In this document: positions 26,283 to 36,584 of the stretch, one piece after another
How the letters are laid out: the number at the start of each line of letters is the position of its first letter
Position numbering within the stretch: the first letter of the stretch is position 1
From: Candidatus Accumulibacter sp. ACC003
GTDB taxonomy: Bacteria; Pseudomonadota; Gammaproteobacteria; Burkholderiales; Rhodocyclaceae
Assembly (NCBI RefSeq): GCF_907163085.1
Contig: NZ_CAJQTX010000009.1
Span: 496,001-560,000, forward strand
Length of the DNA: 64,000 nt
Direction of reading: 5' to 3'
Program-made: the position numbers and the translations under genes
The notes under the pieces: generated by a model
Database searches by the model: none
Seen by the model: the letters and a program-made list of their open reading frames with translations, nothing else
Told to the model about the DNA's origin: nothing

Positions 26283-26322
26283 GCGACCCCGCCCGCCCCT
26301 CACCGCCACGACGGAGCCACTG

Positions 26323-27000
26323 ATGAGCCAGGTTTTCGATAGCCCGCAACTGCTGAGCTTGCTTGAAGCGCGCATCCTCGGCGTCCTGATCGAGAAGGAA
26401 AAAACGACGCCGGACGCGTATCCGCTGACCTTGAACAGTCTGAGTTCGGGCTGCAACCAGAAGTCAGCGCGCGAGCCGGTCATCAGCGTCGCCGATGCGG
26501 AGGTGCAGGCGGCACTGGAGGAACTGCGCGCGCGCGTTCTGGTGCTCGAAACCTACGGCGCTTCCGGCCGCGTGCTGCGTTACGCCCAGAATTTCGCCAA
26601 GGTTTACGCCGTGCCGACGGCCGGCGTCGCGCTGCTGGCGACGCTGATGTTGCGCGGTCCGCAAACGGTCAGCGAGTTGCGCGCCAACAGCGAACGCCTC
26701 TATCACTTCGAGGACTCGTCTTCGGTCGAGGCCTACCTGGAAGAGCTCGCCGCGCGCAACGGCGGTGCACTGGTCAGCAAGCTGCCCAGGCAAGCCGGCG
26801 CGCGCGAACAACGCTGGGCACACCTGCTGTGCGGTGAGCCGGCGCTGCCAGCGGCCAGCGAGGCGGCTACTCGCGGCAGCACCAGCGCTCAAGCCGAGCT
26901 GGCCGAGAGGGTGTCGCGACTCGAGGACGAGGTCGCCGAGCTGCGACTGGCGCTCAAGACGCTCGTCGATGCGTCGGCTCAAACGCCGGCCGCTAGCTGA
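26323..27000 (+). CDS. yceH: YceH family protein (DUF480)
   Basis: The 225-residue protein starts at ATG 26323. The tandem winged-helix region has the YceH block LEARILGVLIEKEKTTPDAYPL near residue 15 (seen as LGVLIEKE, TPDAYPL), then LNSLSSGCNQKSAREPV and LRGPQTVSELR. The C-terminal 35 residues form a short coiled coil (ELAERVSRLEDEVAELRLAL). Family members are widespread and conserved in proteobacteria but have no firmly established function; winged helices suggest nucleic-acid binding. It lies directly downstream of prfC and is probably co-transcribed. Confidence 0.9.
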   Translation: MSQVFDSPQLLSLLEARILGVLIEKEKTTPDAYPLTLNSLSSGCNQKSAREPVISVADAEVQAALEELRARVLVLETYGASGRVLRYAQNFAKVYAVPTAGVALLATLMLRGPQTVSELRANSERLYHFEDSSSVEAYLEELAARNGGALVSKLPRQAGAREQRWAHLLCGEPALPAASEAATRGSTSAQAELAERVSRLEDEVAELRLALKTLVDASAQTPAAS

Positions 27001-27017
27001 AGCCGCGCGCCGCCGCG

Positions 27018-28181
27018 TCAGGCCTCGTCGGCGACGGCCTGGGCGAGAAATTCGATTTTCTTCTGCAGATCGCTATCGAGATCGGGGTAAGTTAGCGCGA
27101 TCGTCCGGAACTCGTCCTGGATTTCGACGAAGGCGTCGACCATGTCCGGGTCGAAGTGGCGGCCACGACCGTCGATAATGATCTGCGCGGCCTGTTCGTG
27201 CGGCATCTGCTCTTTGTAAACGCGGCGGCTGATTAGCGCGTCGTAGACGTCGGCGATGGCCATCAGGCGCGCCGATACCGGAATGCTGTCGCCGGTCAGT
27301 GATTCGGGATAGCCGCTGCCGTCCCATTTTTCCTGGTGATAGAGCGCGATTTCCTTGGCAATCGTCAGAAACTCGGCGCGCCCGCCCAGCCAGTCTTCGG
27401 CGAGCTGAATGGCGTCCCTGCCGAGCAGTGTGTGATTTTTCATGATCGCCAGCTCGTGCGGCTCATAGCGGCCGGGCTTCAGGAGAATCCGGTCGGGTAT
27501 GCCGACCTTGCCAATATCGTGCAGCGGCGCCGACCTGAACAGCAGCCTGATTTTGTCGTCGGTGAGAAAGGTGGAGAAACGCGGGTGCGGCCGCAACTTC
27601 TCGGCCAATGCCTTGACGTAGCGCTGCGTACGCAGCAGGTGCTTGCCGGTTTCCGAATCGCGCGCCTCGGCCAACGAGGCCATCGCCAGAATCGTCACCT
27701 CCTGCAGCGCCTCGAGTTCGCTGGTCCGTCTGGCGACCTCGGCGACAAGCAAGGCATTCTGGTTGCGGAGCTGGTCGATACTGGCCTTCAACGACAGCTG
27801 CGTGGCCACCCGCGCCAGCAGGATCGCCGGGCTGATCGGCTTTCCGACGTAGTCGACGGCGCCCAGCGCGAGGCCCCTCTGCTCGTCCTCCGGCGATGAC
27901 CTGGCGGTAAGAAAAATGACCGGAATGGTGCGCGTCTTCGGCTCGTCCTGCAGGCGCCGACAAACTTCGTAGCCGTCGATGTCCGGCATCAGCACGTCGA
28001 GCAGGATCAGATCGGGCGGCGCCGCTGAGGCGGCGATCCGCAGGCACTCTTCGCCGTTCCCGGCCAGCGCCACGCGATAGCTCTTGCCGAGGAGCGCTAC
28101 CAGCAGCGAACGATTGTCAGGCTCGTCGTCGACCACCAGGATGATGGCCTTCTCCTGGCGGTCAAAAGCGTCCATATCCAT
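27018..28181 (-). CDS. Two-component response regulator with HD-GYP output (RpfG-like)
   Basis: The protein has 387 residues. An N-terminal receiver domain (about 12-130) has the acidic pocket VVDDE, phospho-acceptor Asp62 in LLDVLMPD and the conserved Lys in GKPIS. A coiled linker follows, then an HD-GYP phosphodiesterase domain: HDIGKVGIPD (HD at 221-222) and HQEKWDGSGYP (GYP at 290-292). HD-GYP enzymes degrade cyclic di-GMP, controlling biofilm and motility choices. All key residues are present, so activity is expected. No sensor kinase is encoded nearby. ATG 28181 and ATG 28175 are both usable starts. Confidence 0.93.
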   Translation of the reverse strand: MDMDAFDRQEKAIILVVDDEPDNRSLLVALLGKSYRVALAGNGEECLRIAASAAPPDLILLDVLMPDIDGYEVCRRLQDEPKTRTIPVIFLTARSSPEDEQRGLALGAVDYVGKPISPAILLARVATQLSLKASIDQLRNQNALLVAEVARRTSELEALQEVTILAMASLAEARDSETGKHLLRTQRYVKALAEKLRPHPRFSTFLTDDKIRLLFRSAPLHDIGKVGIPDRILLKPGRYEPHELAIMKNHTLLGRDAIQLAEDWLGGRAEFLTIAKEIALYHQEKWDGSGYPESLTGDSIPVSARLMAIADVYDALISRRVYKEQMPHEQAAQIIIDGRGRHFDPDMVDAFVEIQDEFRTIALTYPDLDSDLQKKIEFLAQAVADEA

Positions 28182-28563
28182 TACCTATCTTCTCCAATCT
28201 GCAATCGCGATGCCAGCGCCGACGGCACACCGCGCGACTCGCACACAGCCGAAAGCTTGCCACAGACTCGCCGCTCGCGCACCTGCGTGCGGCGTGTGCC
28301 TTGCGCGTTGCCGCTTGCAAAGCAGCGTCGTTCGATTCGATTTGCAGGCCAACGACCAGGCAGCGGCCGTACAAAAGCGCACGGCAGTCTGTCGGTTGTC
28401 TTTCTTTCAGTTACCTATACTGAGCGAATGCCGGCCGGCCGAAGAAACTTCGGCGATGTACGGAGGCCAATCAGGAGATTCTTTTCTCACAGTCAGCAGC
28501 GGCGAGCACTTTTCGACGGCCATTGGCAAAGCGCTTCCCGGCATCGCTTGAAAGGAGACGAGC
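28182..28563. other. Divergent region between HD-GYP regulator and cytochrome c genes
   Basis: About 380 bp. A TATACT hexamer (28416-28421) faces the cytochrome gene, without a well-spaced -35. A 31-codon frame (ATG 28456, TGA just before the cytochrome ribosome site AAGGAG) could be a leader peptide but has no independent support. Nothing else is recognised. Confidence 0.4.
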
Positions 28564-29304
28564 ATGTACAAGTCACTAATCGTTGTCATCACCCTGTTGC
28601 TGGCCAGCGGCCACGCAGGCGCGCAAATGGCCGCTGATGGCCGCGTCGGCAGCGGCAGCAAGGCTCACGAATGGAACGTGCCGACCCCCGAGAAGCTCAA
28701 GGCTCTAACCCTACCCGGAGACGTCGAGGCGGGGCGGCAGGACTACCAGGCTTACTGCCAGGCCTGCCACCTGCCAAACGCCGCTGGCAATCCCGACGGC
28801 AGCATTCCGCGCCTGGCTGGCCAGCACACGACAGTGATCATCAAACAGCTGGCCGACATTCGCTCCGGCTTACGCGCCAACCCGACGATGTATCCCTTTG
28901 CTGGCAAGCTCGCCGATGCACAAGCCCTGGCGGACGTCGCGGCGTATCTCGGCACGCTCTGTGTCCCCCGCGATTCGGCGCAGTACCAGGGCCCCGATGC
29001 GGCCAGGCTGATCGCTTACGGCAAGGTCCTGTACGACAAGCAATGCGTTCAATGTCATCAGCCGAACGGCGACGGCGTCAAGGAAAAGCTCTACCCGCTG
29101 ATCGCCGGTCAGCATTACCAGTACCTGCTGCGCCAGATGCTTGAAATCCGCAATGGCCAGCGCGGCAACAGCCATCCGGACATGATCCGGGCGATCGCCG
29201 GTTACAACGACGCGCAGCTGCTCGCCATCGCCGCGTATCAGGCAACCTTGAGCACGCAGGCCCGGAGTTGGGCGAGCACGCCGCGCTTCTGCGAGGCATC
29301 GTGA
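28564..29304 (+). CDS. Periplasmic dihaem cytochrome c (c4-like)
   Basis: The protein has 246 residues. A signal peptide (about 1-21, LIVVITLLLASGHAGA-Q) is followed by two class-I cytochrome c domains with haem motifs CQACH (65-69) and CVQCH (161-165). Each is followed by a probable Met ligand region (PTMYPFAGK; HPDMIRAIAGY) and the LAGQH/IAGQH block found in cytochrome c4. It would shuttle electrons between membrane complexes and terminal oxidases in the periplasm. AAGGAG lies 9 nt before ATG 28564. It is convergent with the Nudix gene and has no oxidase neighbours. Confidence 0.92.
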   Translation: MYKSLIVVITLLLASGHAGAQMAADGRVGSGSKAHEWNVPTPEKLKALTLPGDVEAGRQDYQAYCQACHLPNAAGNPDGSIPRLAGQHTTVIIKQLADIRSGLRANPTMYPFAGKLADAQALADVAAYLGTLCVPRDSAQYQGPDAARLIAYGKVLYDKQCVQCHQPNGDGVKEKLYPLIAGQHYQYLLRQMLEIRNGQRGNSHPDMIRAIAGYNDAQLLAIAAYQATLSTQARSWASTPRFCEAS

Positions 29305-29353
29305 GCTGGCACAAAGCGCCGTCGCCACAGTCGGGGGTGGCTGCGGCGGCGGC

Positions 29354-29914
29354 TTACCAGCCGCCGAGCAACGCCTTTTCGGCCCAGAACAGGCCGGTGA
29401 TCGTTTTTGCGTCGGTGACCTCGCCACTGCGCACGGCCGCCAGCGCTTCCGCCAGGGACAGGCTGAGGACGTCCAGGAACTCGCCGCTGTCGAGATTGGG
29501 TTCGGCTTCGCGGCGCAGGCCTCGCGCCAGAAAGATCTCGATCCGCTCGTCGGAGTAACCGACGCAGGGGTGCATCACTCCCAGGTAGCGCCAGTCGGCG
29601 GCCTGGTGACCGGTCTCTTCCAGCAACTCGCGCTTGCCGGTGACGAGAATTTCCTCGCCAGCGTCGATCTTGCCCGCCGGTAGCTCGAGAATCGTGCGAC
29701 GCAGCGGGTAGCGATGCTGACGAACGAACAGCAGGCGGCCATCGTCGAGCTGCGCGATGACCACCACCGCGCCCTGATGCTTGACGTACTCACGCCAGCA
29801 ACTGCCGCCGTCGGGCAGGCGCACCCGGTCGAGACGAACGTCGAGCAGCTTGCCGCGAAAGACCTGCGTGCTCTCGATCTCTTCCTCGCGCAGGTGGGGA
29901 TAATCATCTTCCAT
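29354..29914 (-). CDS. Nudix hydrolase, ADP-ribose pyrophosphatase type
   Basis: The protein has 186 residues. A complete Nudix box runs GKIDAGEEILVTGKREL then LEETGH, matching Gx5Ex7REUxEExGU. Upstream sequence VVVIAQLDDGRLLFVRQHRYPLR and downstream GYSDERIEIFLA are characteristic of the ADP-ribose pyrophosphatase subfamily (NudF-like). That enzyme cleaves ADP-ribose to AMP and ribose-5-phosphate. Substrate specificity is inferred from the subfamily pattern. It lies upstream of nothing on its strand except the cytochrome gene's antisense, so it is probably monocistronic, with its start 57 nt from the nuoN stop. Confidence 0.9.
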   Translation of the reverse strand: MEDDYPHLREEEIESTQVFRGKLLDVRLDRVRLPDGGSCWREYVKHQGAVVVIAQLDDGRLLFVRQHRYPLRRTILELPAGKIDAGEEILVTGKRELLEETGHQAADWRYLGVMHPCVGYSDERIEIFLARGLRREAEPNLDSGEFLDVLSLSLAEALAAVRSGEVTDAKTITGLFWAEKALLGGW

Positions 29915-29930
29915 GCCGAACCTTCCAATG

Positions 29931-29953
29931 AAAACGCCCCGCCAGGCGGGGCG
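29931..29953 (-). terminator. Rho-independent terminator of the nuo operon
   Basis: CGCCCCGCC (29935-29943) and GGCGGGGCG (29945-29953) form a perfect 9-bp GC stem around a single central base. On the minus strand it is followed by TTTT (29934-29931). It starts 18 nt after the nuoN stop, so it ends the nuo transcript just before the Nudix gene. Confidence 0.88.
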
Positions 29954-29970
29954 CTTCGGTCAACACGCGG

Positions 29971-31458
29971 TCAGAGCGAGCGCAGTAGCGCGAAAGCACA
30001 CAGTGACATCAAGGCCTGCGGAAAGATCCCGAGCAAGGCGACCGCCAGGCCGTTGGCGGACATCAGGACCTTCATGTCCATCGGCGCATGGATCGGCGTG
30101 GTATTGATCGGCTCGTCAAAGTACATGATCTTGACCACCCGCAGGTAGTAGAAGCAGCCGATCAGCGAAAAGAGGACGGCGACGATCGCCAGCCACAGGT
30201 AGCCGGCAGCAACCACCGCCTGCAACACCGAGAATTTGGCGAAGAAACCGACGAAGAACGGCACGCCGGCCATCGAAAACATCATCATCATCATTACCGC
30301 GGCAAACCACGGGCTGCGCTTGTTGAGCCCCTTGAAGTCTTCGAGCTCGTCGGACTCGAGACCGCCACGTGCCAGCAGCAGGATCATGCCAAAAGTGCCG
30401 GCACTGCTCAGCACGTAGGTGATGACGTAAAACATCGACGAGCTGTAGGCGTTGAGCGCAAAGCGAGCGTCGCCATCGACGACGCCGGTGACCAGGCCAA
30501 GCAGCATAAAGCCCATGTGCGAGATTGCCGAATACGCCAGCATGCGCTTCAGGTTGGTCTGGGCAATCGCGGCGATGTTGCCGACGGCCATCGACAGGAC
30601 GGCCAGCAGGATCAGCATCGTCTGCCAGTCATGCGCCATGACGATCAAGCCGTTGACCAGCATGCGGATGACGATGGCGAAGGCGGCGAGCTTTGGTGCG
30701 GTGGCGATAAGCAAGGTAACGGCCGTCGGCGCGCCGTGGTAGACGTCCGGAATCCACATGTGGAAGGGAACGACGCCGAGCTTGAAGGCGATCCCCGAAA
30801 CCAGGAACACCAGGCCGAAGACCAGAATCGTCTGGTTGGCCTGACCCGAGTACAGGCGTCCGGCAACTTCGGTGATCTCCAGCGTACCGGTGGCGCCGTA
30901 GATCATCGACATGCCGTACAGCAGCAGACCGGAAGCCAGCGAGCCGAGCACGAAATACTTCATCGCCGCCTCGGTCGCCGGCACCGAATCGCGATTCATC
31001 GCCACCAACGCGTAGAGCGACAGCGACAGTAGTTCAAGGCCGACGTAGATCGTCAGGAAATGGTTCGCCGAAATCATCACCATCATGCCGAGCGTGGCGA
31101 AGAGAACCAGAACGTAATACTCACCTCTGGCCATCTGCTCACGCTCGAGGATGTAGCCGCGCGAATAGAAGAGGACGATGATTACCGTCAGATAGACCAG
31201 CAGCTTGAGCACGTCGCCCATCAGATCGGCGACGTACATGTTGCTGAAGGTGTAAGCAATTTCTCCGGAGCCGGTGGCGAAGGTGACCACCGCGGCGCCG
31301 ACGAGAGTCAGTTGCGTGGCGACGAAGATCACCGTCCGCCGCTGGTCTTTCACGAAGAGATCGATGATCAGGATCGTGCAAGCCATCAGCAACATGAAGA
31401 TCTCCGCACTCGCGAGGCGGAGGTCAGGAATCTGAAACTGCATTTCGGCAAGAGTCAT
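29971..31458 (-). CDS. nuoN: NADH-quinone oxidoreductase subunit N
   Basis: The protein has 495 residues from ATG 31458, 12 codons-free after the nuoM stop; an upstream TTG at 31470 is less likely. This is an antiporter-like membrane subunit of Complex I with about 14 helices. Typical proton-channel features are visible: Lys in [16 protein letters not shown], and [14 protein letters not shown]. It pumps protons across the inner membrane as NADH is oxidised. It is the last gene of the operon, with an intrinsic terminator immediately downstream. Confidence 0.95.
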   Translation of the reverse strand: MTLAEMQFQIPDLRLASAEIFMLLMACTILIIDLFVKDQRRTVIFVATQLTLVGAAVVTFATGSGEIAYTFSNMYVADLMGDVLKLLVYLTVIIVLFYSRGYILEREQMARGEYYVLVLFATLGMMVMISANHFLTIYVGLELLSLSLYALVAMNRDSVPATEAAMKYFVLGSLASGLLLYGMSMIYGATGTLEITEVAGRLYSGQANQTILVFGLVFLVSGIAFKLGVVPFHMWIPDVYHGAPTAVTLLIATAPKLAAFAIVIRMLVNGLIVMAHDWQTMLILLAVLSMAVGNIAAIAQTNLKRMLAYSAISHMGFMLLGLVTGVVDGDARFALNAYSSSMFYVITYVLSSAGTFGMILLLARGGLESDELEDFKGLNKRSPWFAAVMMMMMFSMAGVPFFVGFFAKFSVLQAVVAAGYLWLAIVAVLFSLIGCFYYLRVVKIMYFDEPINTTPIHAPMDMKVLMSANGLAVALLGIFPQALMSLCAFALLRSL

Positions 31459-31470
31459 AGCGGCTACCAA

Positions 31471-32955
31471 TTATTGGATCTTGCTCAGAGCGACGTGACG
31501 CAGAAGCTCGTTGACCGAGCTGTGCATGACTTCAGTAAAGGGCTGCGGATAGAGGCCCATCCCCAGTGCGCCAACGGCAAACAACACGAAAATGAGAAAT
31601 TCCCGGCCGTTGATGTCGGTCAGCTCGGCGACGTGGTGATTGGCTACCGGACCAAAAACGACGCGCTTGTACATCCACAGGGTATAGGCGGCACCAACGA
31701 TCATCGTCGAAGCAGCGGCGAAGGCGACCCAGAAGTTGTGGTCGACGGCAGCAAGGATGACCATGAACTCGCCGACGAAGCCGGATGTCGCCGGCAGACC
31801 GGCATTGGCCATGGCGAAAAGCATGAAGAACGCGGCGAACTTGGGCATGGTGTTCACCACGCCGCCGTAGTCGGCAATCTGCCGCGAGTGTGCGCGGTCG
31901 TACATCACGCCGATCGAGAAGAACATCGCGCCGGAGACGAAGCCGTGCGAAATCATCTGCACCAGCGCACCTTCGATTCCGAGCGCGCTGAACATGAAGA
32001 AACCGAGGGTGACAAAGCCCATGTGGGCGATCGATGAGTACGCCACCAGCTTTTTCATGTCGGCCTGCACCAGCGCGACGAAGCCGATGTAGATGATGGC
32101 AATCAGCGACAGCGAGATCAGCAACCACGACAGTTCATGGGAAGCATCGGGCGCGATCGGTAGCGAGAAGCGCAGAAAGCCATAGGCGCCGAGCTTCAGG
32201 GCGATCGCCGCCAGGACGATCGAACCACCGGTCGGTGCTTCGACGTGCGCGTCTGGCAACCAGGTATGGACCGGCCACATCGGCACCTTGACCGCAAAAG
32301 CTACCAGGAAGGCCAGGAACAGCCAGGTTTGCTCGGTCATCCCCAGCGGCGTCTGGTGCCAGTCGAGGATCGAGAAGCTGCCTCCCGACTGCACGAACAG
32401 GTAGAGCAGCGCGAGCAGGAACAGCAGCGAACCCATCAGCGTAAAGAGGAAGAACTTGAACGCCGCGTAAACCCGGTTGGCGCCACCCCAGATGCCGATG
32501 ATCAGGTACAGCGGGATCAACGACGACTCGAAGAAGACGTAGAACAGGACACCGTCGAGCGCCGAGAAAATGCCGTTCAGCAAGCCCGACATGATCAGGA
32601 AACCGGCGTTGTACTGCGCCACCCGGCTGCCGATGACCTGCCAGCCCGCAAGGATCACGGTGATCGTGATAAAGCTGTTGAGCAGCACAAAGGGCATCGA
32701 AATGCCGTCGACACCGAGGTGGTAATTAACGTTGAAGCGCGGAATCCAGCTGTGCAGCTCAACGAACTGCATCGCCGGGGTATGCACATCGAATCCCGTG
32801 TACAGGGGAATGGCGACCAGCAGTCCGGCAACGGCGCCGCTCAGGGCGAGCATCCGGGCGAGTGGTGCATTGCGATCGGAGCCGGTCGCCAGAACAACAA
32901 AACCGGCGAGGATCGGTACCCAGATGGCAAGAGAGAGAAGCGGCGTTCCTGACAT
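31471..32955 (-). CDS. nuoM: NADH-quinone oxidoreductase subunit M
   Basis: A 494-residue, 14-helix antiporter-like Complex I subunit. It contains the conserved Glu-bearing and Lys-bearing helices (YVFFESSLIPLYLIIGIWGG; VKVPMWPVHTWLPDAH) and AYSSIAHMGFVTLG. It ends 13 nt before the nuoN start, in the usual L-M-N order. There is no truncation or frameshift. It forms one of the three proton channels of the membrane arm with NuoL and NuoN. Confidence 0.95.
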   Translation of the reverse strand: MSGTPLLSLAIWVPILAGFVVLATGSDRNAPLARMLALSGAVAGLLVAIPLYTGFDVHTPAMQFVELHSWIPRFNVNYHLGVDGISMPFVLLNSFITITVILAGWQVIGSRVAQYNAGFLIMSGLLNGIFSALDGVLFYVFFESSLIPLYLIIGIWGGANRVYAAFKFFLFTLMGSLLFLLALLYLFVQSGGSFSILDWHQTPLGMTEQTWLFLAFLVAFAVKVPMWPVHTWLPDAHVEAPTGGSIVLAAIALKLGAYGFLRFSLPIAPDASHELSWLLISLSLIAIIYIGFVALVQADMKKLVAYSSIAHMGFVTLGFFMFSALGIEGALVQMISHGFVSGAMFFSIGVMYDRAHSRQIADYGGVVNTMPKFAAFFMLFAMANAGLPATSGFVGEFMVILAAVDHNFWVAFAAASTMIVGAAYTLWMYKRVVFGPVANHHVAELTDINGREFLIFVLFAVGALGMGLYPQPFTEVMHSSVNELLRHVALSKIQ

Positions 32956-32978
32956 ATCGTTCCCAGTCTTTTTCTATC

Positions 32979-35066
32979 TCAAGCGCGCGTGACCCACAGG
33001 GTCATCAACACAAACACGCCGATAATCATCGTAAAAGCGTAGTGGTAAATGTGGCCGGTCTGGAACAGGCGCGCCAGGGCCGCGAACCAGGTCACCAGGC
33101 GTACCGAGCCGCCGACGATGAGGCCGTCGATCAAGCCAACGTCGCCACCCTTCCACAGACCTCTGCCGAGCAGCCGCGCGCCACCGGCAAAGACCACCTC
33201 GTTGAACTTGTCGAAGTAGTACTTGTTGTCGAGCAGCGTGTACAGCGGTGCAAAACGCGTCTTGATTGCCTCCGGGATGTCCGGACGTTTCATGTACAGG
33301 AACCAGGACGAAGCGACGCCGAGCGCGGCCAGCCAGAACACCGCCGTGGTAACGGCGTGCGTGGCCATCGCCAAAGCGCCGTGAAAATGGTGCGCAAGCT
33401 CTTCCATCACCGGATGCGCTTCGGAATCGACGAAAATTGCGCCCTTGAAGTAGCCACCGAAGAGCATTGGCTCGATCGCCATGTAACCGATGACCACCGA
33501 CGGAATGGCCAGCATGATCAGCGGCAAAGTGACCGTCCAGGGGGTTTCATGTGGCTTCTGCCCGGGCGCAAGCCCGTGGTGTTCCTCGCCGTGCGCGTCA
33601 TCGCCGTGCGCGTCATCGCCGTGGTGCGCGTCGGCGTCGCCATGCGCCGCCGCTTTGGTAGGCGCCGGATGATGGTCATGCGCCGCCGCCTTGCCAAAGC
33701 GCTCCTCGCCATGAAACACCAGGAAGTACATCCGGAACGAATAGAAAGCCGTGACAAACACGCTGGCCATGACCGAAAAGTAGGCAAATCCGGAGCCTGG
33801 GATGTGCGAAAGCGCTACGGCCTCGATGATCGAATCCTTGGAGTAGAAGCCCGAGAAGAACGGCGTGCCGATCAGCGCCAGAGAACCGATCAGCGAAGTG
33901 ATCCAGGTAATTGGCATGTACTTGCGTAGGCCACCCATGTTGCGAATGTCCTGGTCGTGATGCATGCCGATGATCACCGAGCCGGCGGCCAGGAACAGCA
34001 AGGCTTTGAAGAAGGCGTGTGTCATCAGGTGAAAAATTGCCACCGAATACGCCGAAGCACCGAGGGCAACGGTCATGTAGCCGAGCTGCGACAGTGTCGA
34101 ATAAGCGACGACGCGCTTGATGTCATTCTGGATGACACCCAGGAAGCCCATGAACAGTGCTGTGATCGCGCCGATGATAATGACGAAGGACAGCGCGGTA
34201 TCGGACAACTCGAACAGCGGTGACATGCGCGCGACCATGAAGATGCCGGCGGTAACCATCGTCGCCGCATGGATCAGCGCCGAAATCGGCGTCGGACCTT
34301 CCATCGAGTCCGGCAACCAGACGTGCAGTGGCACCTGCGCCGACTTGCCCATCGCACCAATGAACAACAGGATGCAGATCGCCGACATCAAGGCCACCGA
34401 GCTGCCGGCGCCGAACAGCGGGATGGTCGTTGCCGCCAAGGTCGGCGCCTTGGCGAAGACGGCCGCGTAGTCGAGCGTGCCGAAGTGGCTGAGGACCAGG
34501 CCGATGCCGAGGATGAAGCCGAAGTCACCGACGCGGTTGACCAGGAAGGCTTTCATGTTGGCGAAGATCGCCGTCGGCCGGGTATACCAAAAACCGATCA
34601 GCAGGTACGAAACCAGGCCGACAGCCTCCCAGCCGAAGAACAGCTGCATGAAGTTGTTGCTCATCACGAGCATCAGCATGGCAAAGGTGAACAGCGAGAT
34701 GTAGCTGAAGAAACGGTTGTAGCCCGGATCGTCCTGCATATAGCCGATGGTGTAGATATGGACCATCAGCGACACGAAGGTGACCACCAGCATCATCGTC
34801 ACCGTCAACTGGTCGATCAGGAAGCCAACCTCGAAATGGTAGTCGCCAGACGTCAGCCAGCGGTACACCGAGCCATTGAAGGTGTTGCCCGCCTGCACGT
34901 CCTGGAAAATCAGATACGAAGCGACGAAGGCGATCGCCACGCCGGCGATCGCTGCCGTGTGCGCCAGCCAGCGCGGAATCACGCGACAGAACAGACCGGC
35001 AATGATGGCCCCGAAAAGCGGCGCCAGCGGAACCAGCAGGTAGAGCTTTTGCATTTCCATGTTCAA
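32979..35066 (-). CDS. nuoL: NADH-quinone oxidoreductase subunit L
   Basis: A 695-residue distal membrane-arm subunit of Complex I, with about 16 helices plus the long lateral helix at the C-terminus. Hallmarks include [38 protein letters not shown] and [12 protein letters not shown] hydrophilic loop at about residues 461-496 is extremely rich in His and Asp (HDHHPAPTK, then repeated [12 protein letters not shown]), encoded by a 15-bp tandem repeat. That loop is longer and more His-rich than in standard NuoL and might bind metal. The gene overlaps nuoK by 4 nt. Confidence 0.95.
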   Translation of the reverse strand: MNMEMQKLYLLVPLAPLFGAIIAGLFCRVIPRWLAHTAAIAGVAIAFVASYLIFQDVQAGNTFNGSVYRWLTSGDYHFEVGFLIDQLTVTMMLVVTFVSLMVHIYTIGYMQDDPGYNRFFSYISLFTFAMLMLVMSNNFMQLFFGWEAVGLVSYLLIGFWYTRPTAIFANMKAFLVNRVGDFGFILGIGLVLSHFGTLDYAAVFAKAPTLAATTIPLFGAGSSVALMSAICILLFIGAMGKSAQVPLHVWLPDSMEGPTPISALIHAATMVTAGIFMVARMSPLFELSDTALSFVIIIGAITALFMGFLGVIQNDIKRVVAYSTLSQLGYMTVALGASAYSVAIFHLMTHAFFKALLFLAAGSVIIGMHHDQDIRNMGGLRKYMPITWITSLIGSLALIGTPFFSGFYSKDSIIEAVALSHIPGSGFAYFSVMASVFVTAFYSFRMYFLVFHGEERFGKAAAHDHHPAPTKAAAHGDADAHHGDDAHGDDAHGEEHHGLAPGQKPHETPWTVTLPLIMLAIPSVVIGYMAIEPMLFGGYFKGAIFVDSEAHPVMEELAHHFHGALAMATHAVTTAVFWLAALGVASSWFLYMKRPDIPEAIKTRFAPLYTLLDNKYYFDKFNEVVFAGGARLLGRGLWKGGDVGLIDGLIVGGSVRLVTWFAALARLFQTGHIYHYAFTMIIGVFVLMTLWVTRA

Positions 35067-35368
35067 CCCTTCAGGCTGTCCAGATCATCCACGTGGATGG
35101 TCTTCAGGTTGCGGAACAGCACCACCAGAATCGCCAACCCGATCGCTGCTTCGGCGGCGGCGACAGTCAGGATGAAGAAGACAAAGACCTGCCCGGCGAG
35201 ATCCTGCATGTAATGGGAAAAAGCGATGAAGTTCATGTTCACCGCCAGCAGCATCAACTCGATCGACATCAATATGATGATCAGGTTTTTGCGGTTGAGG
35301 AAGATACCGACGACGCTGATCGCGAAGAGGATCGCGCTCAGGATCAAAAAATGGGACAGTGTAAGCAA
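35063..35368 (-). CDS. nuoK: NADH-quinone oxidoreductase subunit K
   Basis: A 101-residue, three-helix subunit of normal length. Conserved membrane glutamates are visible in [13 protein letters not shown] and [10 protein letters not shown], required for proton transfer in Complex I. It starts with the typical NuoK beginning ([18 protein letters not shown]). It ends in a 4-nt overlap with nuoL. A gap of about 100 bp separates it from the nuoJ stop, the only sizeable gap in the operon; no terminator is seen there. Confidence 0.95.
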   Translation of the reverse strand: MLTLSHFLILSAILFAISVVGIFLNRKNLIIILMSIELMLLAVNMNFIAFSHYMQDLAGQVFVFFILTVAAAEAAIGLAILVVLFRNLKTIHVDDLDSLKG

Positions 35369-35471
35369 GATGCCTCCCTGATTCCTTCTGCATGGAGTGG
35401 CGAGATTCTCGCCACTCTACTTATTCTTGGTCTGCTGTTGCCGACCGGCCTGGCCAGTCAATCAAACACAG

Positions 35472-36074
35472 TCAGTCACGCTTCTCGGCCGGCATCTGCA
35501 GGACAGTGACGCGATCCCTGGCCTTGACGAAGACCTGCTGCGAGGGGCTGACCGCCTTGTTCTTGCGTTTGCCGCGCTGGGTCAGCGCGACGGCGGCGAC
35601 GATGCCGACGAGCAGGACGACCGATGCCAGCTCGAAGGGGTAGACGTACTCGGTAAAGATCAGGCGCCCGATCGCTTGCACATTGCTCGCGTCGGCCGCC
35701 GCCTGCGGCACATGGCTCTCGAGCAGGCCGAGGTAGTTGCCGCCGAGGACCAGCCCCATTTCGGCAACCATCAGCAGGGCAATGATCGAACCCAGCGGCA
35801 AGTAGTCCCAGAAACCCTCGCGCAAACGGTCGAGATTGATGTCGAGCAGCATCACCACAAAAAGGAACAGGACCATCACCGCGCCGACGTAGATCAGGAT
35901 CAGCGCGATCGCCAGGAATTCGGCTTGCAGCAACATCCAGACGCCGCTTGCCGAAAAGAAGGCGAGGACCAGGAACAGCGCGGCGTGCACGGGATTGCGC
36001 GAGGTGATCACCCGCAAGCCGGCGAACACCATGATCGCTGCGAAAAAGTAGAAAACGAAGGTCTTGAATTCCAT
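35472..36074 (-). CDS. nuoJ: NADH-quinone oxidoreductase subunit J
   Basis: A 200-residue, five-helix Complex I subunit. It has FYFFAAIMVFAGLRVI near the start and the pi-bulge helix region ILIYVGAVMVLFLFVVMLL, the NuoJ signature linked to coupling of redox chemistry to pumping. Length is normal. It lies 11 nt downstream of nuoI, in the standard order. Confidence 0.94.
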   Translation of the reverse strand: MEFKTFVFYFFAAIMVFAGLRVITSRNPVHAALFLVLAFFSASGVWMLLQAEFLAIALILIYVGAVMVLFLFVVMLLDINLDRLREGFWDYLPLGSIIALLMVAEMGLVLGGNYLGLLESHVPQAAADASNVQAIGRLIFTEYVYPFELASVVLLVGIVAAVALTQRGKRKNKAVSPSQQVFVKARDRVTVLQMPAEKRD

Positions 36075-36085
36075 CGCGTGGCCTG

Positions 36086-36574
36086 TTATCGGTATTTCGA
36101 GTCAAGTTCGCGGTCTGCCGCGATCTGCTCTTCGTAGCGGTCACCATTGGCCAACAGCATCGGCTTGGTATAGTAGAGATCGCCGCGCGTTTCACCGTGG
36201 TACTCGAAAATTCGCGTTTCGACGATGGCGTCGACCGGGCACGCCTCTTCGCAGAAACCGCAGAAAATGCACTTGGTCAGATCGATGTCGTAACGCGTGG
36301 TGCGCCGCGAACCGTCGTCGCGCTGATCGGATTCGATGATAATCGCCATCGCCGGGCAGACCGCTTCGCACAACTTGCAGGCAATGCAACGCTCTTCACC
36401 GTTCGGGTAGCGGCGCAGCGCGTGCAGACCGCGGAAGCGGAAGCTTTGCGGGGTCTTCTCTTCCGGATACTGAACGGTGATCTTGCGCGCGAACATGTAG
36501 CGGCCGGTGACCGACATGCCCTTGAACAACTCCCTGAGCAGGAGGCTGTTGAAAATTTCCTTCATTGAACCCAT
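36086..36574 (-). CDS. nuoI: NADH-quinone oxidoreductase subunit I
   Basis: A 162-residue, ferredoxin-like subunit binding two [4Fe-4S] clusters. Both ligand sets are complete: C63/C66/C69 with C73 ([14 protein letters not shown]) and C102/C105/C108 with C112 ([13 protein letters not shown]). It relays electrons to the N2 cluster in NuoB. The N-terminal amphipathic region anchors it at the membrane interface. It starts 10 nt after nuoH. Confidence 0.96.
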   Translation of the reverse strand: MGSMKEIFNSLLLRELFKGMSVTGRYMFARKITVQYPEEKTPQSFRFRGLHALRRYPNGEERCIACKLCEAVCPAMAIIIESDQRDDGSRRTTRYDIDLTKCIFCGFCEEACPVDAIVETRIFEYHGETRGDLYYTKPMLLANGDRYEEQIAADRELDSKYR

Positions 36575-36584
36575 GACTAGCCTC

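Noticed and set aside
28456..28551. 31-codon leader ORF before the cytochrome c gene
   Set aside because: It ends just before the cytochrome ribosome site, but it has no own ribosome site and no attenuator-like features were seen.
30088..32037. Long plus-strand open frames opposite nuoN and nuoM
   Set aside because: They mirror the third-codon-position bias of the nuo genes, contain His/Asp/Gln-rich low-complexity translations, and match no family; they are antisense shadows.
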